Source: Krasilnikovia cinnamomea (GTDB lineage: Bacteria; Actinomycetota; Actinomycetes; Mycobacteriales; Micromonosporaceae). From it: 64,000 nucleotides of DNA. The stretch is from NCBI RefSeq assembly GCF_004217545.1, contig NZ_SHKY01000001.1, positions 1,178,001 to 1,242,000 on the forward strand. Direction: 5' to 3'. Numbering within the stretch: the stretch's first letter is position 1; the number at the start of each line of letters is the position of its first letter. The notes below the pieces were generated by a model that was given only the letters and a program-made list of their open reading frames with translations, searched no databases and was not told where the DNA came from. Position numbers and translations under genes: made by a program. Shown in pieces: positions 50,830 through 60,383 of the stretch.

Positions 50830-51930
50830 ATGACGCACACGATCTCGAACGAAAAGATGCGGATCGAAGCGATCAATCAATTTAGGAAAGCCCAAGAGGG
50901 TGCGGTCCTCGAGGTCGCCGACCAAGGGCTTCTTACCCTTACAAATCTGGTCGCCTCTGGCGCGGTCGACGTCTCACCAAACTTCCAGCGCAGGGAGCGT
51001 TGGAGTCCCGAAAAGCAGTCTCTGCTAATCGAATCTTTTCTAACGAACATACCGGTTCCTCCCGTGTACCTGGCAGAGGACTCGGTCGTTCTGGGGAGCT
51101 ATGCGGTCATTGATGGAAAACAGCGGCTAACTTCCATCTCGTCCTTCTTCCAGAACGAACTGGTCCTACGTGGGCTGACGCGTCTCGGGGGACTAAACGG
51201 ACTAAGGTATGACGCCCTTCCGCGTGAAATCCGTAACCCGCTCGGCATGAAGGCGCTCCGAACAATTACACTGCTTCGGGCATCGGATCCGGAGCTTAAG
51301 CATGAAGTGTTCCTTCGCCTTAACACGGGTGGCGAGGTCCTAAATGCACAAGAGATTAGAAACGTTGCCTACCGAGGACCGCTTAACGACCTTATCTACT
51401 CACTTGCCGAGCACCCTTTCCTGCGACACCAGCTCAAGGTCAACCCACCTTCCTCTCCCAACTTCCGTCAGATGCTGGATGCAGAATACGTCCTTCGCTT
51501 TCTTACCTTGGCCGATGGTTGGCGGGAATTCAAAGGCGATCTTCGTGGGGCATTCGACGACTTTATGGTCGCAAAGAGGTTCGCTGACGACATCGAGTTG
51601 GAGCAGATGAGGGAGTCCTTCAATGAATGCATTGGTGCAGCAGAAGCGATTTGGGAGCTGGACGCATTCAAGAGACCTGGACGCGATCAAGCGCTAGCAG
51701 GACTCTTCGACGCACAGATGGTGGCTCTACACGAGATTGGAAGGTCGAAACATGAGGCGCTGATTCGGTCGCGAGACAGAGTTCGCACAGAAAGCGCGAA
51801 CCTTTTTGCGGACAAGTATTTCGATGAGGCCGCACGCATCGGCACCAATACGCCGGCCAGGTTGAAGAAGCGGATCGATATGATGTTGCGGGTCTTGAGC
51901 AACATAGCAGGGGCTTCTGGTGGCGAGTAA
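50830..51930 (+). CDS. DUF262 (ParB/GmrS-like) protein
   Basis: A 366-residue protein with the DUF262 core. NFQRRERWSPEKQSLLIESF (about residue 51) and PVPPVYL are followed by IDGKQRLTSI (D95-R99), the D-G-Q-Q-R motif with Gln to Lys, and FLRLNTGGEVLNAQEIRN. DUF262 domains in GmrSD, SspE and BrxU sense DNA and use NTP. No DUF1524/HNH nuclease follows; the rest is helical. It overlaps the HEPN gene by 11 bases. ATG 50830 is chosen; TTG 50812 with GGAGA upstream is an alternative. Base composition is far below the genome GC. Confidence 0.88.
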   Translation: MTHTISNEKMRIEAINQFRKAQEGAVLEVADQGLLTLTNLVASGAVDVSPNFQRRERWSPEKQSLLIESFLTNIPVPPVYLAEDSVVLGSYAVIDGKQRLTSISSFFQNELVLRGLTRLGGLNGLRYDALPREIRNPLGMKALRTITLLRASDPELKHEVFLRLNTGGEVLNAQEIRNVAYRGPLNDLIYSLAEHPFLRHQLKVNPPSSPNFRQMLDAEYVLRFLTLADGWREFKGDLRGAFDDFMVAKRFADDIELEQMRESFNECIGAAEAIWELDAFKRPGRDQALAGLFDAQMVALHEIGRSKHEALIRSRDRVRTESANLFADKYFDEAARIGTNTPARLKKRIDMMLRVLSNIAGASGGE

Positions 51931-52837
51931 GGCCAGGAAGTCCCTAATAACCGGCGTTGAGGCCCTTAGGCAATCTCTCGTTAGCAGTCTGGTTTCCGGC
52001 AGCGATACCGTAGGTCAGTTCCTGCGACGGGGCCTCACGATCGTCAGCTACAACCTTCTCGAAGCTTTTATGGTTGAACGAACCACGGAGATCGCAGGAC
52101 ATGTGAATTCTGGGTTGAGTCACTTTTCCGACCTTCCACCCAAGCTGCAGAAGGCCGCCGCCCACGACCTATTGAGGATAGCGAACTCGCAGCTTCAGTG
52201 GTCGACTTCAGACTTGGCGTCGATTCTGGACTACACACGAGATGTAGGTGAGAGTCTGGCGTCCACTGCCGGAGCCCTTCGCCTGTCGCCTCTAATGTGG
52301 CAGTGGTCCAAAAGTAACATGTCGGTAGATGATTACACCAGGACACTTAGATTGTTCCATGTAGACCAGCCTTGGGACACGGTTGGTGAGATTGCGAGGC
52401 GGGTCGGCATGCCGATGCATGATCCGAGGTCCGTGTTGCACAATCTCCTCCAAGAGAGGAACAAGTGTGCTCACCAGTCGTCCTACGTCGTGTCAAATCT
52501 ATTTGTTCGAACGATACCAGGTCAAATAATTCAGCTTGCACTTGCGGCGGATATTGCGATGTCGGTTGCGGCCGAAAGAATGCGGCAAGCTGATGCGTCC
52601 TTCTACTCTGATGAGAAATGGTTCACCGCGAGTCGAATTACGTTCAGGTTCGTGCAGAAACGTAGCAAGCAATGGGCCGATGTACCGGAAGGCGCGAGTC
52701 GCGCCAAGCGTGTCGGGCCTGACGTACAGACTGTTATGCGATACGCGATGACCAACGCCAAGGGGCAAATGCAGGTCGTTGTTGCTACGGATGCCGCACG
52801 GCAGGTCCTGGATTGGGTATATCCCGAATGTCCGTAA
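51920..52837 (+). CDS. HEPN-domain protein, putative RNase partner of DUF262
   Basis: A 305-residue largely helical protein. LLQERNKCAHQSS supplies the HEPN R-x4-H motif (R180, H185) with the usual Asn after Arg. The N-terminal helix LRRGLTIVSYNLLEAFMVERTTEIA fits RiboL-PSP/MAE_28990-type HEPN proteins. HEPN proteins with this motif are often metal-independent RNases of toxin or defence systems. GTG 51920 lies inside the DUF262 frame, so translation is coupled and the two products probably form a complex. No transmembrane segment. Function is inferred. Confidence 0.78.
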   Translation: MASKARKSLITGVEALRQSLVSSLVSGSDTVGQFLRRGLTIVSYNLLEAFMVERTTEIAGHVNSGLSHFSDLPPKLQKAAAHDLLRIANSQLQWSTSDLASILDYTRDVGESLASTAGALRLSPLMWQWSKSNMSVDDYTRTLRLFHVDQPWDTVGEIARRVGMPMHDPRSVLHNLLQERNKCAHQSSYVVSNLFVRTIPGQIIQLALAADIAMSVAAERMRQADASFYSDEKWFTASRITFRFVQKRSKQWADVPEGASRAKRVGPDVQTVMRYAMTNAKGQMQVVVATDAARQVLDWVYPECP

Positions 52838-52908
52838 CCGCTGCGCAACGTCCATGGCAGACGTCGTGCCCGTTGGTCGCCGACGTTCATTCGGCACCGC
52901 GTGTCGCT

Positions 52909-52929
52909 GTACAGCAGGAAAGTACAGCA
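52909..52929 (+). repeat. right arm-type repeat block (putative integrase site)
   Basis: Two GTACAGCA octamers 13 bp apart, matching 19 of 21 bases of 32783-32803, in the same orientation, 85 bp inside attR. Confidence 0.65.
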
Positions 52930-53014
52930 ACCCAGCCCACCGCAACGAACCGGTAGCCCCGTCGCCCATCCACCTGACCTCGTAGGACACTCCATCTGAC
53001 CGGCTCGCGCAAAT

Positions 53015-53060
53015 TTGACACGGAAGAGGTCACTGGTTCGATCCCAGTATCGCCCACCAG
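53015..53060 (+). repeat. attR, 46-bp core
   Basis: Exact copy of 32692-32737. It keeps only the 3' half of tRNA-Val, from the anticodon loop on. Confidence 0.93.
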
Positions 53061-53076
53061 AGTTTCACGTGCTCAG

Positions 53077-53108
53077 CGGATCGTTACCGGATCTTCGGTA
53101 ACGATCCG
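53077..53108 (+). terminator. former tRNA-Val terminator, now beyond attR
   Basis: A perfect 13-bp stem CGGATCGTTACCG / CGGTAACGATCCG with a 6-nt loop, 16 bp after the tRNA remnant. Confidence 0.75.
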
Positions 53109-53232
53109 TTCGCGTTGCGCCGCTTACGGTGGGAGCAGATTGGGAGCACAAGATCTCGGTTGTGCCAGCCAGCCGCGCACCCCGAGAAGCGCGACTGGTC
53201 AGCTCCACGACATGCGCTGCCTGAGTCGATGA

Positions 53233-54567
<1,335 letters not shown>

Positions 54568-54703
54568 TAGCGCCGCCTACCGCCCCAAGGGGCCTGCTCA
54601 TGCGAATCCGGCCCGCTCATCGATCAGAACGGCGGCACCTCCGTCGTTCCTGACCCCTGGGCCAGCCAGGAACGTGCCGCGTCCTGGGCTGGTCCGGCCG
54701 CGG

Positions 54704-55048
54704 TCAGCCGCGTAGACGCGCGGCGACGATCGCGGCGGCCTGCGCCGCCACCTCGTCGATCTCGTCGTCGGCAGCCGTCGCCATCACCTCGAACGCGAGG
54801 TCGCTGAACTGCAAAATCTCGCCCTGTTCCGGGCCCGCACCGTCGCTGCGGATGGTGACCAGACCGGTGGCTAGCAACACAGCCCGGGACCCAAACGGCA
54901 ACAACTGGACGGCGCCCTGCGCGATGGACGCCGGCGCCCCGTACAGGTCAGTCAGGAACTCGAGCAGGTCCGGGGTCAGGAACTGCACCGCTTCGGCGGC
55001 GCTGAGCTGGTCCGGGCAGCCTGGGGGCTTTCGCACCATCGTGACCAT
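54704..55048 (-). CDS. hypothetical protein
   Basis: A 114-residue acidic protein (KPPGCPDQLSAAEAVQFLTPDLLEFLTDLYGAPASIAQGAVQLLPFGSRAVLLATGLVTIR...), mostly predicted helix with one short beta region. No family recognised. ATG 55048 has AGGGAG upstream; the frame further upstream is Arg-rich and not coding. Confidence 0.55.
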   Translation of the reverse strand: MVTMVRKPPGCPDQLSAAEAVQFLTPDLLEFLTDLYGAPASIAQGAVQLLPFGSRAVLLATGLVTIRSDGAGPEQGEILQFSDLAFEVMATAADDEIDEVAAQAAAIVAARLRG

Positions 55049-55293
55049 CTCCGCCCTCTCCCTCGCGTGCCTCACTTTGACTATGCGCGAGCAGCCCACC
55101 TGGCAACCCGCAGTGTCGGATTCTTTGACATGCCCCGGCCCTCGGGCATGCACAGCCCGGTCTGCGCGTCGCACGTGTGCTCCACGGCCCCATCAGGAAC
55201 TTGTCGCCCATGCCAAGGTTCCGGCCGAGGCGGTCGATCGTGTGGACAGTCAGGCGCTGCTCCGCTTGTCGCCGGATGGCAAGCTCGTGTCCC

Positions 55294-55917
55294 GTGATCG
55301 ATGATCTCGTGAAGGACTACTTGCACGGCCAGCTCAGGTCGACACGTCGGGCGCTGGTGTGGAAGCTCGATGGCCTGTCCGAGTACGACCTCCGGCGTCC
55401 TCTGACGGTGACGGGAACGAATCTCCTGGGCCTGGTGAAGCACGTGGCGACCGTGGAGGCCTGGTATTTCGGTGAGGTCTTCGGCCGCCCGTTCCCGGCG
55501 CCGCTGGGGCGATGGCAGGACGCGGACGGCAGCGACCTGTGGGTGAGCCCGACCGAGAGCCGCGACCAGATCATCGACTTCTATCAGCGGGCCTGGGTAC
55601 ACGCGGGCGCGACGATCAACGATCTTCCCCTTGACGCGCCTGGCCACGTGCCATGGTGGTCGCGGCCCGACGTCAAGCTGTTCAACATCATGGTCCACGT
55701 TCTTCAAGAGACCGGCCGACATGCCGGGCACGCCGACATCCTGCGTGAGCACATCGACGGCCGGACCGGGGTAATGGCTGAGTACGAGGAACAGGTAGAC
55801 ACGGAGGCCCGCGAGGCGCACTGGGCGACGATCGAGCGCGCTGCGCGGGAAGCGGCCGGCGGCGCGCATCCTGCCGAGCTATCCGACGCTCATCGAGCGG
55901 TGGGACCCGCGCTGTGA
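55294..55917 (+). CDS. DinB/DUF664-family protein
   Basis: A 207-residue four-helix-bundle protein of the DinB (YfiT-like) superfamily. The metal-site His residues are probably in [17 protein letters not shown] and [18 protein letters not shown], as in DUF664 members related to thiol-dependent enzymes. Substrate unknown; many actinobacterial members use mycothiol. GTG 55294 is where the fold starts; the longer frame to 55177 looks non-coding. Confidence 0.8.
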   Translation: MIDDLVKDYLHGQLRSTRRALVWKLDGLSEYDLRRPLTVTGTNLLGLVKHVATVEAWYFGEVFGRPFPAPLGRWQDADGSDLWVSPTESRDQIIDFYQRAWVHAGATINDLPLDAPGHVPWWSRPDVKLFNIMVHVLQETGRHAGHADILREHIDGRTGVMAEYEEQVDTEAREAHWATIERAAREAAGGAHPAELSDAHRAVGPAL

Positions 55918-55945
55918 GTGTTCCCGATCTCGTGGAGGCTCGCCC

Positions 55946-56605
55946 GTGAGGGCGGTCATCGTCGCGGCCGCCGTCGCGTTCCTCATCTCCCTGTTCGGCA
56001 CACCGGTGGCGATCCGGGTCTTCACCGCGCTCAAGGCCGGACAGCCGATCCGCTCCCTCGGGCTCGCCTCGAACCAGGGCAAGAACGGCACCCCCGCGAT
56101 GGGTGGGGTCGTGTTCATCGTGGCGACCCTCTGCGCCTACGTCGCCGGGCATCTGGCGCTGACCACGCTGCCCGAGCGGCAGATCGCGCAGGAGAAGCCC
56201 ACCATGACGGCGCTGGTCCTGCTCGGGCTGTTCGTCTTCTGCGGCGCGGTCGGCTTCCTCGACGACTACCTCAAGGTCCGCAAGCCCAACTCCGACGGCC
56301 TCTCCGCCAAAGGCAAACTACTCGGCCAGGCGATCGTCGGCGGCGGGTTCGGCATCACCGCGCTCTACGTGGCCAGCACCAACGGCCAGACCGTAGCCAG
56401 CGAGCACATCTCGTTCATCCGGGACCTCACCTGGCTGGACGTCGGCAAGGTCGGCTCGGTGATCATGTTCGTCTTCGTGATCACGGCAATGTCGAACGGC
56501 GTGAACCTCACCGACGGCCTCGACGGCCTGGCCACCGGTGCATCAACCCTGGTGCTCGGCGCATACGCACTGATCGGCTTCTGTTGGCGAGTCTGCGGCC
56601 CATAG
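55946..56605 (+). pseudogene. mraY: truncated mraY copy
   Basis: Starts exactly like MraY ([35 protein letters not shown]) with GGAGG before GTG 55946. It contains the catalytic FLDDYLKV and [12 protein letters not shown] loops. After GAYALIGF it runs into CWRVCGP and stops at 219 residues, where a full enzyme needs about 360. The last membrane segments and the HHHxE-type C-terminal motif are lost. Presumably a second, broken copy of the lipid I synthase gene. Confidence 0.85.
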
Positions 56606-56704
56606 TTGGCGAGTGCCGGCCGGCGGCTTCACATCAGATGTCGTGGTGGTGATCGATGCGGTGGGCGAGTTCCGCGGGCGGCAACGCCTGGCCAGCGTCT
56701 CCAA

Positions 56705-56737
56705 CCAGTGGTATGTACTGGTGGTACATACCACTGG
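56705..56737. promoter_or_regulatory. 33-bp palindromic operator (TetR type)
   Basis: Perfect 14-bp arms CCAGTGGTATGTAC (56705-56718) and GTACATACCACTGG (56724-56737) with a 5-bp centre. It abuts the -10 box of the membrane-protein gene; the TetR gene is the next one downstream. Confidence 0.75.
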
Positions 56738-56743
56738 TACGGT
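56738..56743 (+). promoter_or_regulatory. -10 box of the membrane-protein/TetR operon
   Basis: TACGGT directly follows the palindrome and ends 8 nt before ATG 56752. Confidence 0.35.
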
Positions 56744-56751
56744 GCTCATTC

Positions 56752-57279
56752 ATGCGAACCATTTTCAAGATCGTGGGAACCGCAGGCGTGGTGGTCCTGC
56801 TCAGTTACCCACTCTGGGCCCCCCGGTGGGGCCGGGGCATCCTCGGCGACATCGCGGGCCTGTCCCCGCCCGGGACAGTGGTCCTCGTCGCCGCGTTCTT
56901 CGGTCTCGTCGCGTTGTACTGCCGCACCCTGCAGCGGACTCTGACTCTGGTCCGCCCCGACGCCAGGACCACACCCGCCGCCTATGTCTGGCGGATGTTC
57001 GCCATCCCCTTCAACTTCATCGAGGACTTCTTCATCGTCGGCACGGTCGGCACGGCCCTGGCTGCCGACGCCTATGTGCCGGCGCGTGAGCTGCACCGAT
57101 GGTCGGTGCTGGGGTACGGCTGGTGCGGGCTGCAACTGCTGTCACTGTTTCCCGGCATCGCCGGCTACCTGGGCGGCATCGGCGCAATGCCAGTGTGGGT
57201 GGCGCATTGGGTGATGACGGTCCGGATCAACCGCCGCCTCGCCGACCGCACGCCGGCCGCGACACTCGCCACCGGATAG
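56752..57279 (+). CDS. membrane protein controlled by TetR
   Basis: A 175-residue protein with about four hydrophobic segments (IVGTAGVVVLLSYPLWAP, VVLVAAFFGLVALY, FFIVGTVGTALAA, GLQLLSLFPGIAGYLGGIG). No family recognised. It has no ribosome-binding site and probably starts at the mRNA end. It lies directly between a palindromic operator and a TetR gene, a layout typical of small-molecule-responsive export or membrane-modifying genes. Confidence 0.7.
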   Translation: MRTIFKIVGTAGVVVLLSYPLWAPRWGRGILGDIAGLSPPGTVVLVAAFFGLVALYCRTLQRTLTLVRPDARTTPAAYVWRMFAIPFNFIEDFFIVGTVGTALAADAYVPARELHRWSVLGYGWCGLQLLSLFPGIAGYLGGIGAMPVWVAHWVMTVRINRRLADRTPAATLATG

Positions 57280-57282
57280 GTT
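57277..57282 (+). promoter_or_regulatory. -10 box of a leaderless promoter (TetR gene)
   Basis: TAGGTT begins at the stop codon of the preceding gene and ends 6 nt before ATG 57289. Confidence 0.35.
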
Positions 57283-57288
57283 TGTCGG

Positions 57289-57870
57289 ATGCCCCTGCCC
57301 CGCTTCGACCGGCTGGCACCGAGCGCCCGCGCCGCCATCCTCACCGTCGCGCGGGCACACTTCGCCCGCGACGGCAAAGACGCCGCATCATTCAACCAGA
57401 TCATCGCCGATGCAGGAATCTCCAAGACCAGCGCGTACCACTACTTCGACGGCAAAGACGACCTCTTCACCGCCGTCGCCGCCGACGCGGCCGACCGAGC
57501 CCTGGCCGTACTCGGCCCCTGGACCGAGGTCGACAGCGCGCAGGCCTTGTGGGAACAGATCGCCACAGGCGCCAACCGGCTGGCCGCACACCTCCGCGAC
57601 CACCCCGACGACCGGGCGATACTCGCCGCCGCCCGCCCGGACGGCCACCACCCATGGATCGACCAACTCCTCGACAATGGCCTACGCCTCGGCCTCATCG
57701 ACCCCCACCCTGACATCGAACTGATCACACTGGCCACCGCCGCGGTCATCGCCACCGTCGACGCCTGGACCCTGGACCGTTCAGACGAACTCCACGACTC
57801 CCTCGCGCCCACGCTGACCCTTCTGCTTTCACGACTTTGGAACACCCCTAACGACTTGCGCATGCATTGA
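57289..57870 (+). CDS. TetR-family regulator
   Basis: A 193-residue regulator. The N-terminal HTH (ILTVARAHFARDGKDAASFNQIIADAGISKTSAYHYFDGKDDLF) is clear, and the ligand-binding part is all-helical with normal length. It probably binds the 33-bp palindrome 550 bp upstream and represses the membrane-protein gene and itself. Ligand unknown. Confidence 0.9.
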   Translation: MPLPRFDRLAPSARAAILTVARAHFARDGKDAASFNQIIADAGISKTSAYHYFDGKDDLFTAVAADAADRALAVLGPWTEVDSAQALWEQIATGANRLAAHLRDHPDDRAILAAARPDGHHPWIDQLLDNGLRLGLIDPHPDIELITLATAAVIATVDAWTLDRSDELHDSLAPTLTLLLSRLWNTPNDLRMH

Positions 57871-57961
57871 CCGCGACCCCAACGACTGTCCTTGGATAAT
57901 GCGCGCACATGCCGCTCCGAGCGTGCTGACGTTCACCGACGTTGGTGACGCACGGTAGTGC

Positions 57962-58879
57962 ATGGCTGCCTTTCCCATCTCCGAGTCCGATGTCGTCTCT
58001 TCCGATCAACTCGTCGTGCGGGCCGCAGCGTCCTCCTTCCTGGGCCGCTACCGCGGCCAGACCCGCGTGCACACCGACTCCGACCTGCGCGTCTTCCTGC
58101 GCTGGTGCACCGACCAGGACCTCAACCCGCTGACCGCACGCCGGGCCGACGTCGAGCGGTATGGGCGCTGGCTGCGGGAAGTACGTCGATACCAGCCCTC
58201 GACGGTCTCCCGGCGACTGTCGGTCGTGGTCGGCTTCTACCGCGTCTGCGTCATCGACGCCATCCTCGAACACTCCCAGCCGACTACGTCCGCCGCCCCA
58301 CCGTGCCGGCCAAATCACCGACCCTTGGCCTCGGACACCTGCAAATTCGAGGCACTGATCACCACCGCCCGGCAGTCCACCAACCCGAACGACTTCGCCT
58401 TGATCGCGCTGCTGGGCCTACTCGGACTGCGGATCTTCGAAGCCTGTGGCGCCAGCATCACCGACCTGAGCGAGGAACAAGGCCACCGTGTGCTGCGCGT
58501 CCACGGCAAGGGTGGCAAGGTTGTACTCGCCCCCCGGCCACCCGCTGTAGCCCGAGCCATCGACCGGGCCGTTGAGGAACGCCTCGGCGGGCCGATCCTG
58601 CGCAGCACAATCGGCGCCCGGATGGACCGGCACGCCGCGACCCGCCGGCTCAAGCATCTCGCCGCCACCGCTGACATCCGGATGCCGAGAATGCACCCGC
58701 ATATGCTGCGCCATACGTTCGTGACCACCATGCTCGACGCTGGCGTCAGCCTCCGAGACGTGCAGATTGCCGCCCGCCATGCCGATCCCAAGACCACCAT
58801 GCGCTACGACCGTGCTCGCAAGAACCTTGACCGGCACCCCAACTACATCCTCGCCGCCTACACGGCGTCCGGTACATAA
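57962..58879 (+). CDS. orphan tyrosine recombinase
   Basis: A 305-residue XerC/D-like recombinase with an N-terminal SAM-like core-binding domain. The catalytic residues are GLRIFEACG (Arg), HGKGGK (Lys), HPHMLRHTF (H-x-x-R), AARHADPKTTMRYDRA (His and Tyr). It is much closer to Xer/transposon-type recombinases than to the AICE integrase of this window. No att-like repeats were found around it. A resolvase or a relic of another element is likely. Confidence 0.88.
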   Translation: MAAFPISESDVVSSDQLVVRAAASSFLGRYRGQTRVHTDSDLRVFLRWCTDQDLNPLTARRADVERYGRWLREVRRYQPSTVSRRLSVVVGFYRVCVIDAILEHSQPTTSAAPPCRPNHRPLASDTCKFEALITTARQSTNPNDFALIALLGLLGLRIFEACGASITDLSEEQGHRVLRVHGKGGKVVLAPRPPAVARAIDRAVEERLGGPILRSTIGARMDRHAATRRLKHLAATADIRMPRMHPHMLRHTFVTTMLDAGVSLRDVQIAARHADPKTTMRYDRARKNLDRHPNYILAAYTASGT

Positions 58880-59099
58880 CAGCGAGCGACGGACCAGATC
58901 GAGCGACTCTGCCGAGAGTAGTGCGTCTGATCTTCGGGTTGGTGACCTTCTATTTGATGGTACCGGTTACTGGTTGTTGCCATACCTACGGTGGTAATGG
59001 TGCGCGGTGGGGCGGTGAGCGAGTTGGATCTTGGTGAGTTGTCGTCAGCGTTGGTGCCGGCTGTAGTGTGGCGCTTCTACTTTTTAGGAGGAGCGGGGA

Positions 59100-60242
59100 A
59101 TGACGCGGACGGCAGTCGTGGTCGGGGCCGGCATCGGCGGACTGAGCGCCGCGATCGGCCTGCGCCGCGGGGGCTGGGACGTGACGGTGCTCGAGCGGGT
59201 CGCGGCCTTTCGGCCGGTCGGAGCGGGCCTGGTGCTGCAGGCGAACGGCTTGCGCTGCCTCGACGCCCTCGGCCTCGGCGAGGCCGTGCGGATGCGGGGC
59301 CTCGCCGACGCGTCCGCCGGCACCCGCCGGCCGGACGGCCGGTGGCTGGCCCGCATTCCGGCGGGCGACCTGGAACGGTTGCTCAAGACATCCGCGGTCG
59401 GCATCCACCGCGCCGCCCTGCACGAGATCCTGCTCGGCGCGCTGCCGGCAGGCACCGTGCTGACCGGCGCGCAGGTCACCGCCGTCACCGCGGACGGCCT
59501 GGTCGACTACGACGGCCCGTCCGGACCGGTCCGGATCGCGGCCGACCTCGTGGTCGGCGCGGACGGCATACACAGCACGGTGCGCCGGCTGATGTGGCCG
59601 GCCGCCGCCCCTGTGCACGTCGGCGTGCGGGTCTGGCGCGGGGTGACGCCGCCCTGGGACGGGGACCTCGCCGTTGCGTTCACCTGGGACCGGGGCGCCG
59701 AGTTCGGCATCGTGCCGCTGGTGGACGGCCGCGTCTACTGGTTCGCCGCCGTGAACGCCGTGCCCGGCGGGCCGGCCGGCGACGACAAGGCCCTGGTGCT
59801 GCACAGGTTCGGCGGCTGGCACGAGCCGATACCCGCCCTCATCGCGGCCACCGGCACCGTGCTGCGCGACGACCTGGCCTGCCTCGACGAGCCGCTGCCG
59901 ACGTACGTCCGCGGCCGCGTCGCGCTCCTGGGCGACGCCGCGCACGCGATGACGCCGAACCTTGGCCAGGGCGCCAACCAGGCCCTGGAGGACGCCGTCG
60001 TACTGGCCGGCGTCGCCGGCCGGCCGGACGGGCTCGCCGCCTACGATGCCCAGCGCCGCCCCCGTAGTCAGCAGGTGGCGAAGGCGTCGCGGATGATGGG
60101 CCGCTTCGGCCAGCAACTCCAGAACCCGATCGCGGTGGCCGCCCGCAACACGGTGATGCGCCTGACGCCGCCGCGGATGGCGCTGCGCTCCATGGCCCGC
60201 TACGCCGATTGGCACCCTCCGGCGCAGACCGACTTGGTTTGA
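59100..60242 (+). CDS. FAD-dependent monooxygenase
   Basis: A 380-residue PHBH-fold flavoprotein. The N-terminal dinucleotide motif is VVVGAGIGGLSAAIGL, the DG motif is LVVGADGIHSTVRRLMW, and the GD motif is GRVALLGDAAHAMTPNLGQGANQALEDA. It hydroxylates or epoxidises an aromatic or polyketide-like substrate with NAD(P)H and O2. ATG 59100 has a strong AGGAGG upstream (59086-59091). Confidence 0.9.
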   Translation: MTRTAVVVGAGIGGLSAAIGLRRGGWDVTVLERVAAFRPVGAGLVLQANGLRCLDALGLGEAVRMRGLADASAGTRRPDGRWLARIPAGDLERLLKTSAVGIHRAALHEILLGALPAGTVLTGAQVTAVTADGLVDYDGPSGPVRIAADLVVGADGIHSTVRRLMWPAAAPVHVGVRVWRGVTPPWDGDLAVAFTWDRGAEFGIVPLVDGRVYWFAAVNAVPGGPAGDDKALVLHRFGGWHEPIPALIAATGTVLRDDLACLDEPLPTYVRGRVALLGDAAHAMTPNLGQGANQALEDAVVLAGVAGRPDGLAAYDAQRRPRSQQVAKASRMMGRFGQQLQNPIAVAARNTVMRLTPPRMALRSMARYADWHPPAQTDLV

Positions 60243-60370
60243 GCGCTGGTGAGGGTCCGGCCGGCCAGCACGTGGCCCTCGGGGGCGAGGAGTAGGACGC
60301 GCCGTAAGCCAGCCAGACGCTCTCTGTCTCGGTACATCGCGCAGGACGTCCTTGAAGCGGGTTACTCGGG

Positions 60371-60376
60371 TAGGTT
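60371..60376 (+). promoter_or_regulatory. -10 box of a leaderless promoter (HAD-like gene)
   Basis: TAGGTT ends 7 nt before ATG 60384. Confidence 0.4.
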
Positions 60377-60383
60377 CGCAGCG

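Larger units (their letters stand above)
32692..53060. mobile_element. integrated AICE-type element of about 20.4 kb in tRNA-Val
   Basis: Bounded by 46-bp direct repeats of the tRNA-Val 3' half (32692-32737 and 53015-53060). It carries the usual AICE modules in order: integrase and excisionase next to attL, a RepSA-like initiator, an SpdB-like protein, an FtsK-like transfer ATPase and a NUDIX gene. Cargo lies towards attR. The whole core is on the minus strand. It is probably able to excise and transfer, because integrase, excisionase, Rep and translocase all look intact. Confidence 0.92.
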
